Shown: positions 32,358 through 42,800 of the stretch, in pieces | Layout: each line of letters opens with the position of its first letter | How positions within the stretch are numbered: the first letter of the stretch is position 1 | The notes under the pieces: generated by a model | Seen by the model: only the letters and a program-made list of their open reading frames with translations | Database searches by the model: none | Told to the model about the DNA's origin: nothing | Made by a program: the position numbers and the translations under genes | NCBI GenBank assembly: GCA_016793325.1 | Contig: JAEUKI010000055.1 | Span: 62,001-126,000, forward strand | Source: Myxococcales bacterium | Lineage (GTDB): Bacteria; Myxococcota_A; Polyangia; Polyangiales; Ga0077539 | Direction of reading: 5' to 3' | Length of the DNA stretch: 64,000 nt

Positions 32358-33758
32358 ATGACGGACGACGGCAAGACCGTCACTGCGCTCGCGCTCAAGC
32401 TGAAGGCGCCGCCGACGAGGACCGTCGAGGTGCAGTCGCCTGGAAATCCCCAGGTGCTGAAGGTGCGCGAGGGCGTAGTGCGCATCGGACGAGACGCGAA
32501 CAACGAGGTCGTGATCGACGACCCGTTCGTGTCGCGAAATCACTTGGAGATCCGTGTTTTTCCCCACGGAGTCGAGGTGGCCGACCTCGACACGAAGAAC
32601 GGAACGCACTTCCAAGGCGCCCGCATTCGAGAGCTCCCGGTGAGCTCCGAGGCCACGCTCGTCCTCGGCAAGAACATCTCGGTGCGCATCCGCGTCACCG
32701 ACGAAACGCGCGAAAAATCCGAGCTCGACGAGTTCGTCGGGGCGTCGCCGTCCGTCCAGAAGCTCCGCGCGGCCGTTCAGCGCGTGGCGCCGACCACGCT
32801 CACGGTCCTCATCGAGGGCGAGACGGGGACGGGCAAAGAGGTCGTCGCGCGCGCGATTCATCAGCGCTCGCAGCGCGCGGCGAAGCCCATCGTCGTGTTC
32901 GACTGCGCCGCGGTCTCTCCGACGCTCATCGCGAGCGAGCTCTTCGGGCACACCAAGGGCGCGTACACAGGCGCGACGGGGTCGAGCGAAGGCGCGTTTC
33001 GTCGGGCCCACGGCGGGACGTTGTTCCTCGATGAAATCGGCGAGCTGCCGCTGGATCTGCAGCCCGCGCTCCTTCGCGCGCTCGAGGCGCGACAGGTCAA
33101 GCCGGTGGGCGGCGAAGCGTACGTCCCTGTCGACGTGAGGATCATCGCGGCCACCAACCGCGCGCTCGAGACCGAAGTCGAAGCGGGGCGCTTTCGCAAA
33201 GACCTCCTGTTTCGCCTCGCCGTCACGCGCATCAAGACGCCGTCGCTCCGCAGTCGCGTCGAGGACATCGCGATCCTCGCGAAGCACTTCGCGGCCTCGC
33301 TCGGCGCCACGCTCTCGCCGCAGGTGATCGCGGCGCTCGAGGGCCGCGAGTGGCCGGGCAACGTTCGCGAGCTGCGAAACACCGTCGAGCGCGCGGTGAT
33401 GCTCGCCGGCGGTCCGGGCGTGCTCGTGACGCAGCTCGACGTCGACGAAGACGAGTTCGACGAGCTCGAAGAGAACGACGAGCCGACGAGCACCGCGATG
33501 AACGCGATCCCTGCGACGATTCCGCCGGGAGGGCTCTCGGTGGCGGCGCTCGCGTCGACGGAGCTTCCGTTTCAAGACGCCAAACAACTCGCGGTCGACG
33601 CCTTCGAAAAAGAGTACCTGCTCAAGCTCTTCAGCGAGAGCAACTACAACCTCTCGGAGGCCGCGCGACGCTCGGGCGTTCACCGTCGGTATCTCCGCGA
33701 GCTCTACAAGAAGCACAGCATCGACCTCGCGTCGCTCCGCGCCTCGCGACCGAAGTGA
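32358..33758 (+). CDS. FHA-domain sigma-54-dependent transcriptional activator
   Basis: This 466-aa protein has an N-terminal FHA domain (about 35-112: VRIGRDANNEVVIDDPFVSR, the phosphothreonine-binding fold). The AAA+ sigma-54 activator domain has Walker A GETGTGKE (154-161), the sigma54-contact loop GAYTGA (201-206; consensus GAFTGA), Walker B LFLDE (222-226), and a C-terminal Fis-type HTH (SEAARRSGVHRRYLRELYKK). There is no receiver domain, so control is probably by Ser/Thr phosphorylation bound by FHA, a myxobacterial theme. A Ser/Thr kinase gene converges 27 bp downstream. ATG 32358 was chosen. Confidence 0.92.
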   Translation: MTDDGKTVTALALKLKAPPTRTVEVQSPGNPQVLKVREGVVRIGRDANNEVVIDDPFVSRNHLEIRVFPHGVEVADLDTKNGTHFQGARIRELPVSSEATLVLGKNISVRIRVTDETREKSELDEFVGASPSVQKLRAAVQRVAPTTLTVLIEGETGTGKEVVARAIHQRSQRAAKPIVVFDCAAVSPTLIASELFGHTKGAYTGATGSSEGAFRRAHGGTLFLDEIGELPLDLQPALLRALEARQVKPVGGEAYVPVDVRIIAATNRALETEVEAGRFRKDLLFRLAVTRIKTPSLRSRVEDIAILAKHFAASLGATLSPQVIAALEGREWPGNVRELRNTVERAVMLAGGPGVLVTQLDVDEDEFDELEENDEPTSTAMNAIPATIPPGGLSVAALASTELPFQDAKQLAVDAFEKEYLLKLFSESNYNLSEAARRSGVHRRYLRELYKKHSIDLASLRASRPK

Positions 33759-33785
33759 CGCGCGTCGCCGGGTCGAGCCGCGCGC

Positions 33786-35183
33786 TCAGCGACTGCCGAG
33801 GATGAGACCGATCGCGAGCGCGATGACGGCCACCGCGGCGAGCGCTCCGATGCGAACGCCGATGCTCGGCGAGGGCGCGGCGGGCGGTCGCGCGCGCTTC
33901 GACGGCGTGGGCTGCGCGTTCGCGTTCGCGTGAGGGCTCGCGGACGCGAGCGCCGCGCCGGGACCCGCGCTCTGCGTCGCGCCGTTGATTGTGTGTGCGC
34001 CATTGTTGTACGCAGGCTGCGCGGGCGCTGCGGGCGCGTGCGGCGCGGGCGAGGGCGCCGGCGTCGCGGCCGCGGCCATCGCTGCGGGCGCTGGGCTGAG
34101 CGTCGCCGGCGCTGTGGGGAGCTGATTCTGACTCGGGCGAAGCGCGCGCGGCTGCTCGTCGGGCTCGGCGATCCGAGGCGCGATCTTCATCTTGCGCTTG
34201 GTGACGTCTTCGATCCACGCGAAGCGCTCGGGCATGGACTCGCGGGTGACGCGCGCGACGAGCTCTGCGCGCTGCGAGGCTTCGGGGCGAAAGCGCTCGA
34301 GGTCTCGCGCGAGCTCGCGTCCGTCTGCGTAGCGATAGTCGAGGTTCTTCGCGAGGCAGCGCAGGACGATGCGGTCGAGGGCCGGGTCGATTCCCTGGCG
34401 GATTTCGCTGGGCGCGACGGGCTCTTCGTTGATGACGAGGCGCGCGACTTCGAACTCGTCCTTCGCTTGATAGAGCCTGCAGAGCGTGAGGGCCTCCCAC
34501 AAAACAACGCCGAGCGAGAACAGATCCGAGCGGTGATCGAGCGACATTCCGCGGATTTGTTCGGGCGACATGTAGCCGAACTTTCCTCGGATGGTCTGCG
34601 AGCTCGAGTCTTCGCCGCGCGACAAGATGCGCGCGACGCCGAAGTCGATGACCTTCACGCTGCCGTCGTACCCGACGAGGACGTTGGCCGGTGAGACGTC
34701 CTGGTGAACGATCCCGAGCTTGCGCCCTTCGGTCTCGACCGTGTGCGCTCCGTGCAATCCAAGGGCGGCGCACGCGACGACCTCCGCGACGAAGTCCGTC
34801 GGGAGCGGCGCCTGCGCGGCTTCGCGCGCGTGCACGAGGGCGCGAAGCGAATCGCCCGCGACGAACTGCATCACCAAGAAGCGGCCGTCGCGGTCCTCAC
34901 CCCAGTCGAGCGACTCGACGATGTGCGGGTGGTGCAGCGCCGAGATCACGTAGACCTCGTCGAGAAACGCTTTGAGGACCTCGGGCTCTTGCGCGAGGTG
35001 CGGGAGCAGGCGCTTCATCGCGACGTACTCACCCGCGCTCGGGCCGCTGAGCGCTCGCGCGAGGACGACGGCGCCCATGCCGCCGACGCCAATTTCGGCG
35101 ACCGGTTCGTAGCGGTGGGTGACCATCACGGTTCCGTCGGAACCGGCGCCGGAGGGCCTCCACGAGGGGCGGATGGTCGTCAT
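33786..35183 (-). CDS. membrane-anchored Ser/Thr protein kinase (non-RD)
   Basis: This 465-aa protein has a Gly-rich loop (GVGGMG, 32-37), Lys57, a catalytic loop reading HQDVSPANV (160-168) and DFG (180-182). The Arg before the catalytic Asp is Gln, a non-RD kinase. Behind it lie an Ala/Pro-rich linker (340-440) and one C-terminal membrane helix (IGALAAVAVIALAIGLILGSR). No extracellular domain is present, so it senses a cytoplasmic or membrane cue. The start is ATG 35183 (ATG 35126 also possible). It converges with the FHA activator gene. Confidence 0.88.
   Translation of the reverse strand: MTTIRPSWRPSGAGSDGTVMVTHRYEPVAEIGVGGMGAVVLARALSGPSAGEYVAMKRLLPHLAQEPEVLKAFLDEVYVISALHHPHIVESLDWGEDRDGRFLVMQFVAGDSLRALVHAREAAQAPLPTDFVAEVVACAALGLHGAHTVETEGRKLGIVHQDVSPANVLVGYDGSVKVIDFGVARILSRGEDSSSQTIRGKFGYMSPEQIRGMSLDHRSDLFSLGVVLWEALTLCRLYQAKDEFEVARLVINEEPVAPSEIRQGIDPALDRIVLRCLAKNLDYRYADGRELARDLERFRPEASQRAELVARVTRESMPERFAWIEDVTKRKMKIAPRIAEPDEQPRALRPSQNQLPTAPATLSPAPAAMAAAATPAPSPAPHAPAAPAQPAYNNGAHTINGATQSAGPGAALASASPHANANAQPTPSKRARPPAAPSPSIGVRIGALAAVAVIALAIGLILGSR
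33985..33997 (+). repeat. 13-mer motif TYGAWTNTGTGTG, copy 2
   Basis: The plus strand reads TTGATTGTGTGTG inside the minus-strand kinase gene, where it encodes part of the linker (residues THTING-like) using rare AT-rich codons. Confidence 0.7.
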
Positions 35184-35495
35184 CGACAAACGGAGCGCCA
35201 CGCTACCACGGTCTCGCGGGATCCTGTCGATTGTTGCGCGAGGCGGGCTTCTCCGCGCCAACTGGTTCGAGAAGCGTGGGAGCGCGGGTGGGGGCCTGCC
35301 TTTGGAGCAGCCCGCCAACTGGCTGCGCCTTCGCTGGCCAAACTTGGGTCACGATGAGCGGCGAGCCTCGGGCTTGCCCTTTGGTGGTGCGGCAAACGCG
35401 CGCGCTGCTAGCGAAATTCGAGCCTCGACGACACAGGTGCCGAACGATGAGCGCTCGATGCCGCCCGCCGCTCTCGCGCTCCCGCTCGTTGCGGC
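35184..35495. other. 312-bp gap upstream of the Ser/Thr kinase
   Basis: I find no gene here. It must contain the promoter of the minus-strand kinase gene and the end of the following hypothetical gene region. The only open frame on the plus strand is an antisense shadow with no protein pattern. No repeat longer than about 10 nt was noticed. Confidence 0.4.
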
Positions 35496-36206
35496 TCAGG
35501 CGGAGCGCGCGGGGTTGGCGCGGCGCCACGCTGCCAGGATCGCGCGCGGGCTTCCCGCGAGCGTCGAGGATGACTCGCTCGACGAGCCGCTCGCGTCGCC
35601 TTCGGTCGCGTCGTGATCGGCCGCTGCGCGCGAAGACTTGCGGGCCGTCGGGCTCTTGCGGGCGCGCTGCTCGCTGCTCGTCGTGCGCTCGATGCGGACC
35701 GCGAAGGCCGGGTCGCGCGAGACCACGCCGCCGCTCAAGAACGCGGGGGGAGCATGGAGCGCCGCGCGGAGACACCGCTGCGCCGCCTCGTGCTGCGAGG
35801 CCCACGCGAGCGCAGGTCCGTCGCCCCACGCGGCGAGGACCCACGTGTCGTTGTCCGCGTCGTTCGAGTCGAACACGCGCGACTGAACGAACAATCCCCA
35901 CAGCGGGGCCGGGTCTTCGCCCGCGCGAAACCACTGCATCCAGCGCACGTCCGCCGCGGCGATGCCCGCGGGTGTCGCGGCCGGTGCGGTCTCACCCGTG
36001 ATCCCGCGCTTCTCCGCGAGGGGAACGAGCTTTCGCGTGAAGATCGCCCGGATCGCCTCGCGCGCTTGGTCGTCCACCGCGCGAAAGCGCTCGTGCAACA
36101 CCGCCGAGCCCTCGCGCCACAGCCACGCGCGGCCTTCGCTCATAAACGACTCTTCGGCAATCGCAGCGGGGCGGGGGCGTCGGGGGGCGGTCTTCGTCGC
36201 GGCCAT
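35496..36206 (-). CDS. hypothetical protein, 236 aa
   Basis: ATG 36206 (preceded by an in-frame GTG) starts a soluble 236-aa protein with an N-terminal basic segment (AATKTAPRRPRPAAIAE). A domain with RAWLWREGSAVLHERFRAVD and VRWMQWFRAGEDPAPLWGLF follows, and a Ser/Arg/Ala-rich, probably disordered, C-terminus (from about 165). No membrane segment, signal or known motif is seen. It has no clear operon partner. Confidence 0.65.
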   Translation of the reverse strand: MAATKTAPRRPRPAAIAEESFMSEGRAWLWREGSAVLHERFRAVDDQAREAIRAIFTRKLVPLAEKRGITGETAPAATPAGIAAADVRWMQWFRAGEDPAPLWGLFVQSRVFDSNDADNDTWVLAAWGDGPALAWASQHEAAQRCLRAALHAPPAFLSGGVVSRDPAFAVRIERTTSSEQRARKSPTARKSSRAAADHDATEGDASGSSSESSSTLAGSPRAILAAWRRANPARSA

Positions 36207-36482
36207 CACGAGCCAGACCTTAACGCACGCGAGCGCTGCAAATCATCTGTCCAACGTGGTGTGGTGACGTACTCTGTCCCGAGGTTTTGGCGACGAAACA
36301 CCGCGCGGATCGCGAGTCAGAATATGTCCGTCTTGTCGAAGACGTGACACGACCCTGCCCCGTGACGGAAGAGGCTCGTGGCAATGTGTCGTTTTCGAGC
36401 GGTGAACCTGGAGCGTCGAGCGTCGGTCGAGTCCGCGCCGACCGCGCCCGGCGGACACGCGAAGGGTCGCTGAAGTCGCGCG

Positions 36483-37478
36483 ATGAAGAGCAGCACGTGG
36501 AGTGGGACTGGCGTCGTTCGCGCGTCGATCGCGACCGCGCTGTGCGTCGTGGGCGTGGCTGCGCTGCTTCTGTCGATCGGGCCCAGGCTCGCGCACTCGC
36601 AGTCGCGCGAAGCCGCGTCGCCGGGGCGGAGCGCTTCGGCGATCGGCGCCTTCGATGGCGGCGCGGACGAGCGCGTGCTTCGCGCGATGGACGCGAGCGC
36701 GTACGACGCGGTGAGCGCGTCACCAGACAGCGCCGCAGATAGGGCAGAGACGTCCCTCTCGGCCGCGCCTCGCGCGAGCGACGGGTGTCCGGACGACATG
36801 CTCGCGGTGCAAGGTCGATTCTGCAACGAAGTGTACGAGCCGTGCGAGCGGTGGGCGGACAACGACCGCGACCAGTGTTTGGCGTTCGTCCAGCGGCCGC
36901 ACTGCACGGGGCAGCGCGTCGCGATGAGCTTCTGCATGGACCGCTACGAGTGGCCGAACCGCGAGGGGGCGCTTCCCTCGGTGATGGTCTCGTACGTCGA
37001 AGCCGAGGCGCTGTGCGCTTCGCGGGGCCGGAGGCTCTGCTCCGAAGACGAGTGGACCTTCGCGTGCAGCGGTGAAGAGCTCTTGCCGTACCCCTACGGG
37101 CGCGAGCGCTCGGCGGACGCGTGCACGATCGACTTGTTCGCGAGGGCGCCGAACAAGCCGTTGCTCCACTCGTCGGACCGGGCGACGCGCGAGGCCGAGG
37201 TCGAGCGGACGTACATGGCCACGCCGTCGGGCTCGCGACCGAGGTGTGTTTCTCCCTTCGCCGTCCACGACATGACTGGAAACGTCGACGAGTGGGTTCG
37301 CTCGACCGCGAGCTGGGGCCAGCCGTCGGGGCTGATGGGCGGGTTCTGGGGACACGTTCGAAACCGCTGCCGCGCGGTGACGCGCTCGCACGGACCGCAG
37401 TTTCGGTACTACCAGATTGGTTTTCGCTGTTGCAGAGACCGCGCTGCCGCTCGCGCCCCGACGCGCGGCGCGGTATAG
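36483..37478 (+). CDS. SUMF1/FGE-fold secreted protein lacking the catalytic Cys pair
   Basis: This 331-aa protein has a signal anchor (VVRASIATALCVVGVAALLL), a linker to about residue 95, then a formylglycine-generating enzyme-sulfatase (SUMF1) fold. Marks are YVEAEALCASRGRRLCSEDE, HDMTGNVDEWV and YYQIGFRC near the C-terminus. The active-site Cys pair of real formylglycine enzymes is absent (GGFWGHVRNRCR), so it is probably a non-catalytic SUMF1-domain protein. Additional Cys (CPDDM, CNEVYEPCERWADNDRDQC) may form surface disulfides. The downstream membrane gene starts 16 bp later. Confidence 0.78.
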   Translation: MKSSTWSGTGVVRASIATALCVVGVAALLLSIGPRLAHSQSREAASPGRSASAIGAFDGGADERVLRAMDASAYDAVSASPDSAADRAETSLSAAPRASDGCPDDMLAVQGRFCNEVYEPCERWADNDRDQCLAFVQRPHCTGQRVAMSFCMDRYEWPNREGALPSVMVSYVEAEALCASRGRRLCSEDEWTFACSGEELLPYPYGRERSADACTIDLFARAPNKPLLHSSDRATREAEVERTYMATPSGSRPRCVSPFAVHDMTGNVDEWVRSTASWGQPSGLMGGFWGHVRNRCRAVTRSHGPQFRYYQIGFRCCRDRAAARAPTRGAV

Positions 37479-37494
37479 CTACGACGAAACTTCG

Positions 37495-38031
37495 ATGGAC
37501 CGCGGACCCGATGATGATCGCGACCGCTTCGATGACGAGCGCGGCGAACCCCCCTCCGCGCCGGTCGAGGCGATCTTGCGCGGAGGCGCAGCGGCGCTAG
37601 CGCTCGACCTCGCGTTTTCGCTCGGAGCGCAGTTCGCGCGGCCCGCGATCAGACACCCCGGCTTCGCCGCCGCGCTCGTGTACGTCGTGTACGCGAGCAA
37701 GCTCTTCAGCGGCTACGTGGGCGGGCGCGTCGCGAGTCGCGCGGGCGTCGCGCACGACGATCGAGACGCGCTTCGGACGATGGCGCTCGGCGTGACCGCG
37801 CTCACGATGGCCGCGAGCGTCATCGTGGACCGACTCGCGCCGTGGGTGCGCGTCGCGCGCTCGGCGGGGCCTCAATGGTCGGGCCCTCCGCCGGGCGTGC
37901 GTCTCGTTCACTTCGTGTTCGAGGTCGTGTTGTTGTCGTTCTTGCTCGTGTTCGGCTTCGCCATGGGGACGTGGGCGCAAGCGCGACGCGACGACAAAGT
38001 GCAGGACGAAGAGCCGAGCGCGGACGATTGA
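37495..38031 (+). CDS. small polytopic membrane protein, unknown function
   Basis: ATG 37495 gives 178 aa. An acidic N-terminus (DRGPDDDRDRFDDERGE) precedes about four hydrophobic helices. The second contains a YVVYASKLFSGYVGGRVASR glycine-zipper-like segment and the last a VRLVHFVFEVVLLSFLLVFG pattern. The C-terminus is acidic. No transporter or enzyme motif is visible. It follows the SUMF1-type gene after 16 bp. Confidence 0.65.
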   Translation: MDRGPDDDRDRFDDERGEPPSAPVEAILRGGAAALALDLAFSLGAQFARPAIRHPGFAAALVYVVYASKLFSGYVGGRVASRAGVAHDDRDALRTMALGVTALTMAASVIVDRLAPWVRVARSAGPQWSGPPPGVRLVHFVFEVVLLSFLLVFGFAMGTWAQARRDDKVQDEEPSADD

Positions 38032-38175
38032 GCGCCTCGCTTCGCCGCGACGAGCCGCCGTCGCCACGCGAACGTTCGTCTCGGGTCTGCATCGCCGCCG
38101 CAACTTCGCCTGTTGACCGATCGAAACGGCGTTGCTAACAGTCGGGGCCTCTTCGGGTGAACCGAAGGTCAGCCT

Positions 38176-38247
38176 GGCGCGGTAGCCAAGTGGTCAGGCA
38201 GAGGTTTGCAAAACCTCCATACGTGGGTTCGAATCCCATCCGCGCCT
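38176..38247 (+). tRNA. tRNA-Cys (anticodon GCA)
   Basis: The plus strand folds as a tRNA. The acceptor stem GGCGCGG pairs with CCGCGCC, the D-arm reads AGCCAAGTGGTCAGGC, the anticodon stem GAGGT/ACCTC encloses TTGCAAA, and the T-arm is GGGTTCGAATCCC. The CCA end is not encoded (TCCC follows the acceptor), so CCA must be added. It lies between the small membrane protein gene and the RCC1 gene. Confidence 0.97.
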
Positions 38248-38316
38248 CCCAACCAACACGATCGCCACAGCTGCTACGGGGGAGCAAGGCGACACCGAAG
38301 CGAGCGTTCGTCGTGT

Positions 38317-39846
38317 CTACCAGCGAACGTCGGACGGCATCAGCCCGCGCTCGCTCGTGAGCGTGCTGTCGCCGAGCTGACCGCTCGTGTTGGGACCCCA
38401 GCACCGCACTCGAGCGCTCGTCGAGGCTTCGTCGAACAACGCGCAAAATGCCTCGCGATCCGCGGAGCGCGCGGACGCGGGAAGCACGTTGCCCGCGCCG
38501 CTGATCGCGAGCGCGCGCGCTGAGCGAAGCGACTCGATCGGGACGGCGACCATCGCGCCGCGCGTCGTGGCTCCCGCGAGGCGACCGTCTGCGTCGTCAC
38601 CCCAGCAGAACACCGCGCCCGATCGCTGAATCGCGCACGCGTGGCGCGCGCCGACGAACACGCGCTCGACGTCTTCGAGCGGCGCGCCCGACTCTGTGCG
38701 CGCCGCGCCGACGGTTCGATTCGCGCACACGCTCGCGCGCGCGAGCGAGCCCCAACAAACAACGCGGCGCTGCGCGTTTTGATCCGCGTTGCACGCGGTG
38801 AGCGAAGAGCCCGCCTCTGCGCTCGCGTCCATCGCGTCCATCGCGTCGGGGCTCGCGTCGGAGGGCTGCGTGACGTCGCTCGTGGCGTCGAGCATCACCC
38901 CGGCGTCGCGGACGCTGCGCGCGGACGAGATCACCGCGCACGTGGTTTCTCCGGCCGCCGCGAGGTCGTGAACCACGACGTCGAAGTTGTCCGAGAAAGC
39001 GACGCTCGCCGCTGCGCTCGCGCTGATTCCCGGACGCGGTCCGCGGCCGAGCTGGCCTTCGTCGTTGGCGCCCCAGCAGAGGATCTGGCTGTCGTTGTAC
39101 GCGCACGCGTGCGACGACCCGGCGACGAGGCCCGCGAAGCGATCGAGCGCGATGGCCGATCCCGAGGCGCCTTTGACGGCGACGAGCGGGCTCGTGGGTG
39201 AGCGCTCTCCGCCGAGCTGTCCGCGGTCGTTGTCGCCGAAGCACTGGATCACGCTGCGGTCGTTGGCCGGGTTGAGCACCGCGACGCACGCGTGGCGCGC
39301 GCCGGCGACCACGGCCCGCGCGCCGACGACCGAATCGAGCGACGCGCGCGCGTCGCCGACGAGCGATCGAACGCCGTCGCCCCAGCAGCGAAGGACGCGC
39401 GACGGACCGCGGATCGCGCAGCCGAAGCCGTCGCCCACGGCGAGCGAGTGAATCTCCGTCGACTCCGTGGGCATCGGGTCCGTCGGCGTCGCGCGGGCGG
39501 TCGCTGGCGGATCTGGGGACACTTGATTCTGTGTGTTCGAACCCCAGCAGCGCAGGCCCCCGAGCGAGTCGCCGCTGACCGTCGCGCACACGGTCGCAGA
39601 CGCTCCCGTGATCGATCGAACGTCGAGCGGTCGTCCCTGCACGCACGCGACCGTCGCGCGCCGCGCGCACGCCCCGCAGTGCTCGCGGCTCGTGTCCGTG
39701 TCGACCTCGCAGCCGTTGGCGGGATCTCCGTCGCAGTCGCGCCTCCCGGCGGTGCACTGGCTCGAGCGCTCTCGCAGCGACCCCCACGGTGAGCTGCAGC
39801 TCGAGAGCGCCGAGAGCGCGAGCAAAAGGAGCGGTGTCGCGCGCAT
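38317..39846 (-). CDS. RCC1-repeat lipoprotein
   Basis: This 509-aa protein has a lipobox (LALSALSSC) and a Cys-rich module (CTAGRRDCDGDPANGCEVDT). RCC1/BLIP-II-type beta-propeller repeats follow, each with a CWG or CFG core (LRCWGSNTQNQ, LRCWGDGVRS, QCFGDNDRGQLGG, CWGANDEGQLGR, and later copies). A D/A-rich insert lies in the middle. It is the third gene of a minus-strand run; its ATG at 39846 overlaps the TGA of the preceding gene by one base (TGATG). RCC1 propellers act as surface binding modules; the ligand is unknown. Confidence 0.85.
   Translation of the reverse strand: MRATPLLLLALSALSSCSSPWGSLRERSSQCTAGRRDCDGDPANGCEVDTDTSREHCGACARRATVACVQGRPLDVRSITGASATVCATVSGDSLGGLRCWGSNTQNQVSPDPPATARATPTDPMPTESTEIHSLAVGDGFGCAIRGPSRVLRCWGDGVRSLVGDARASLDSVVGARAVVAGARHACVAVLNPANDRSVIQCFGDNDRGQLGGERSPTSPLVAVKGASGSAIALDRFAGLVAGSSHACAYNDSQILCWGANDEGQLGRGPRPGISASAAASVAFSDNFDVVVHDLAAAGETTCAVISSARSVRDAGVMLDATSDVTQPSDASPDAMDAMDASAEAGSSLTACNADQNAQRRVVCWGSLARASVCANRTVGAARTESGAPLEDVERVFVGARHACAIQRSGAVFCWGDDADGRLAGATTRGAMVAVPIESLRSARALAISGAGNVLPASARSADREAFCALFDEASTSARVRCWGPNTSGQLGDSTLTSERGLMPSDVRW
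39523..39535 (+). repeat. 13-mer motif TYGAWTNTGTGTG, copy 3
   Basis: The plus strand reads TTGATTCTGTGTG inside the minus-strand RCC1 gene, where it encodes NTQNQ with AAC/ACA/CAG/AAT/CAA codons. Confidence 0.7.
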
Positions 39847-42800
39847 CAGAACGCTCCTTCGAGCGCGAGCGCTCCGAGGGACGGGGCGAGCGAGACCCGC
39901 GCCGCGCGACGAGAACGCGGGGCGGGGACGAACTCGGTGCGCGGCATTCCGATGAGGGTGACGATCGTTCCGACGACGGTGACGCCGACGCCGGCCCAGA
40001 GCGTCGCTTGTCCTGCGAGCTCGAGGCGCTCTCCGCGCTCGGTCGCGCGAACGAACGACGGATCCATGGGGCAGATCGTCATCGTGCACACTTGCTCGAG
40101 CGCTGTGTAGCGACCGCGCGCCGTCACGAAGAGCACCGCGCCCGTCGTCGCCGCTGCCACGCCCGCGCCTGCGATCGCGAGCCCCACGCCGAACGCCGCA
40201 GGGACGCGCCGCACCGCGACCATCTCTCGCTCGACCGTTCGCTCGATCACCTGCGCGCGCTCGACGATGCGCTGCAACGTCACTTCGACCGTCGACACGC
40301 GCCCTCGTTCGAGCGAGACCGTCGCGCGAAAATCCTGGTAGCCCGGCGCGCGAATGAGCACGGGCACCGCGGGCCCCGCGGGCGCTGCGACGGTGCGGTC
40401 CGCAGGCAGCGCGATCGGCGGTCGATCGCCGAGCTGAATCGTCGCGCCTGCGGGCGTTCCCGCTTCGAAGTGCGCGGTGAAGAGCGCCACGCGCGGCGCG
40501 AGCTGCGCGCGCTCGGCGGCGCCTTGTTCGATCGAGCGCATGTACCGCGTGCGACCTCGCTCGGTGCTGTCTCGTACGGAGCACCGCGTCGCGAGGAGCA
40601 CCGTCGTCTCGAACGCGTCGTAGCCGTCCTCGAGCCGCCCCTGACCCACGAGCGCGCGGCCGAGCAACAGGTACGTGTTGGGGCTCTCGAAGAGCGCGAG
40701 CGCCGCGCGAAGGGCGCGCTCGGCGCCCGTGTGATCGTTGGCGAGCAGCGCGGTTTGTCCCGCGTCGAACTGCTCGCGCGCCTCGGCGAACAGGTCGACG
40801 GACGCGTCTTCTCCGCACTGAACAGCGCGCCGTGGCGCGCGCGGCTGCGCCTCGGGCTGCGCGGCCTGCGCGTGAACGTCACTCGACCCGGCGACGAGGG
40901 CGATCGCGGCGGCGCTCGCTGTCAAGACGGGCGTGTGTTTGCGACGGCGCCGAGAGAGCGCGCTGGCGAGCGCGACGAGCGCGAGCGCGACGAGCGCGCG
41001 GTCTCGACCGTGGTTCGTCGCGAACGAGCGCGTGTCGCACGCGCAACCGGTGTCGGCCCACGGCGGCGTCACGCCGCTGTCCGCGCTGTTCGAGCACGTT
41101 CGTGTGCGCCGATCGCAGCGCCCGATCGAGCAGTCCGAGTCCGACTCGCAGCCGCAGCGGCCCTCACCGAGGCAGCGCCCGCCGCGACCGTCGCGCGAGC
41201 ACATCGAGGCTTCTGCCGCTGTGCACTGCACGCAGCGGTTGGCTCCGCACACGGGCCGCGACGGGTCCCTCGTCGCGCACTGCGTGCTCGTCTCGCACTC
41301 GACGCACGAGCGAGCGCCAGCGTCTCCGGCGAGCGCGCACACGGGCCGCGACGGAGAGCTCGCGGCGCACTGCTCGTTGCTCGTGCACGCGCCGACGCAC
41401 TGGCCGAGGCCGGCGTCCGCGCTCGCAACGCACTGGAATCCGAGCGGGCAACGCGGCGCGCTCGGGTCGCAGCCGGAGGTGCACACGCCCCGCGCGCCAG
41501 CGTCCGCGCCGTCCGGTCGCGCGCAGGAGAAGCCAGGCTGACAATCGCTGGGCCCCCCGCAGGAGCACACGAACACCGAGACGCCTCCGCGGATCGTGTC
41601 GGCGCACGTTCCGCCCGAGACGTCGCAGCTCGCGCCGGCGGCGGCGCACGGGATACACGAGCGACGCTCTTGGTCGCATGTTCCCCGGCCGATCGCCGTG
41701 CAGTCGAGGTTGGTGAGGCACTCGACGCACGTGCGCGCCGCGACGTCGCACACCGGGCGCGTGAGCGGGCAGCGCGCGTCGCCTGCGCGATCGCACTCGC
41801 CCTGCGCGATCGCGTGGTAGGTCCCGTCGCTCGAGAGGATCACGACCTCGCCGCTCCCGTCCCCGTTCGAGTCGATGATCGACGGCGCGCCCGCCGCGCG
41901 CGGCTCTTCGTACACCCAACGGACGCGCGCGGCGCCGCACGCGTCTTCGATCGCGAACGTCTGGCCCGCGGAGTTGGAGATCACCGCGACGGGAGCGCTT
42001 CCGTTTTGCGCCGCGGCGAGGGCGCTGTACGTGACGCGTCCGTTGCGCGGCGATGGAGGTGGTGATGCGCAATCGTAGTCGGGGCCCGCGCGATCGAGGC
42101 AGAGCTGCCAAGCGCGCTCCATGTTCATCGGCATCGTGTAGTCGGTAGACGTCGGCGCAGCGACGGTGCGCGAGAACTGCCAAGCTTCGATGCGCGCGTC
42201 TTCGCTGTCGGTCGCGACGACGCGGCTTCGAAACACGAGTCGATATTGGTCCGCGCCGCAGCGGACGACGACCGCGGGCTGCGCGTCCATGAGCGTCGCG
42301 TTGGAGGTCCACGCGACGAGCTGCGCTGTGTAGTTCGCGCCGTTCGGGGCGATGCGCCACACCGTCGGTCGCGCGTAGGTGCTGTTGCTGCTCGTGTTCG
42401 GAGCGCTGTTGACCATCAAGAGCTGGCCGTCGCTCGCGGGCAGAAGGATCGGCTGCGGGGAGGCGAATTGAATTTGTGTGGGGCCCGTGATCGTCGAGCG
42501 CGCGAGGCGAAGCGGCCGCTCTCCGACGATCGCGTGGAGCTCGTGCGGGGGCGCTGCGCCGGATCCGACCGTGGTGACCACCGCGGCGAACGACGTCCCG
42601 TTCACGGCGCCGAGCGCGGGGAGGCTCGCGGCGAGCGACGTCGAAAACGTGATCGGGATGTTCTGATCCGCGCCGCTTTGAACGGTGGCGTACAGCTCTC
42701 GGGTGGTGCCGACGTCGCGCTGCATGAACGCGAGGAGCGCCGATTGTGCGGCGGGCATTCCCACGATGGGGAGCCTGAAGAAATCGCCGGTAAACGCCGC

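Noticed and set aside
32320..32358. A sigma-54 promoter (TGG-N8-TGC type) before the FHA activator
   Set aside because: TGGTAGCGTGC only weakly resembles the -24/-12 consensus and the spacing is not right; not reported as a feature.
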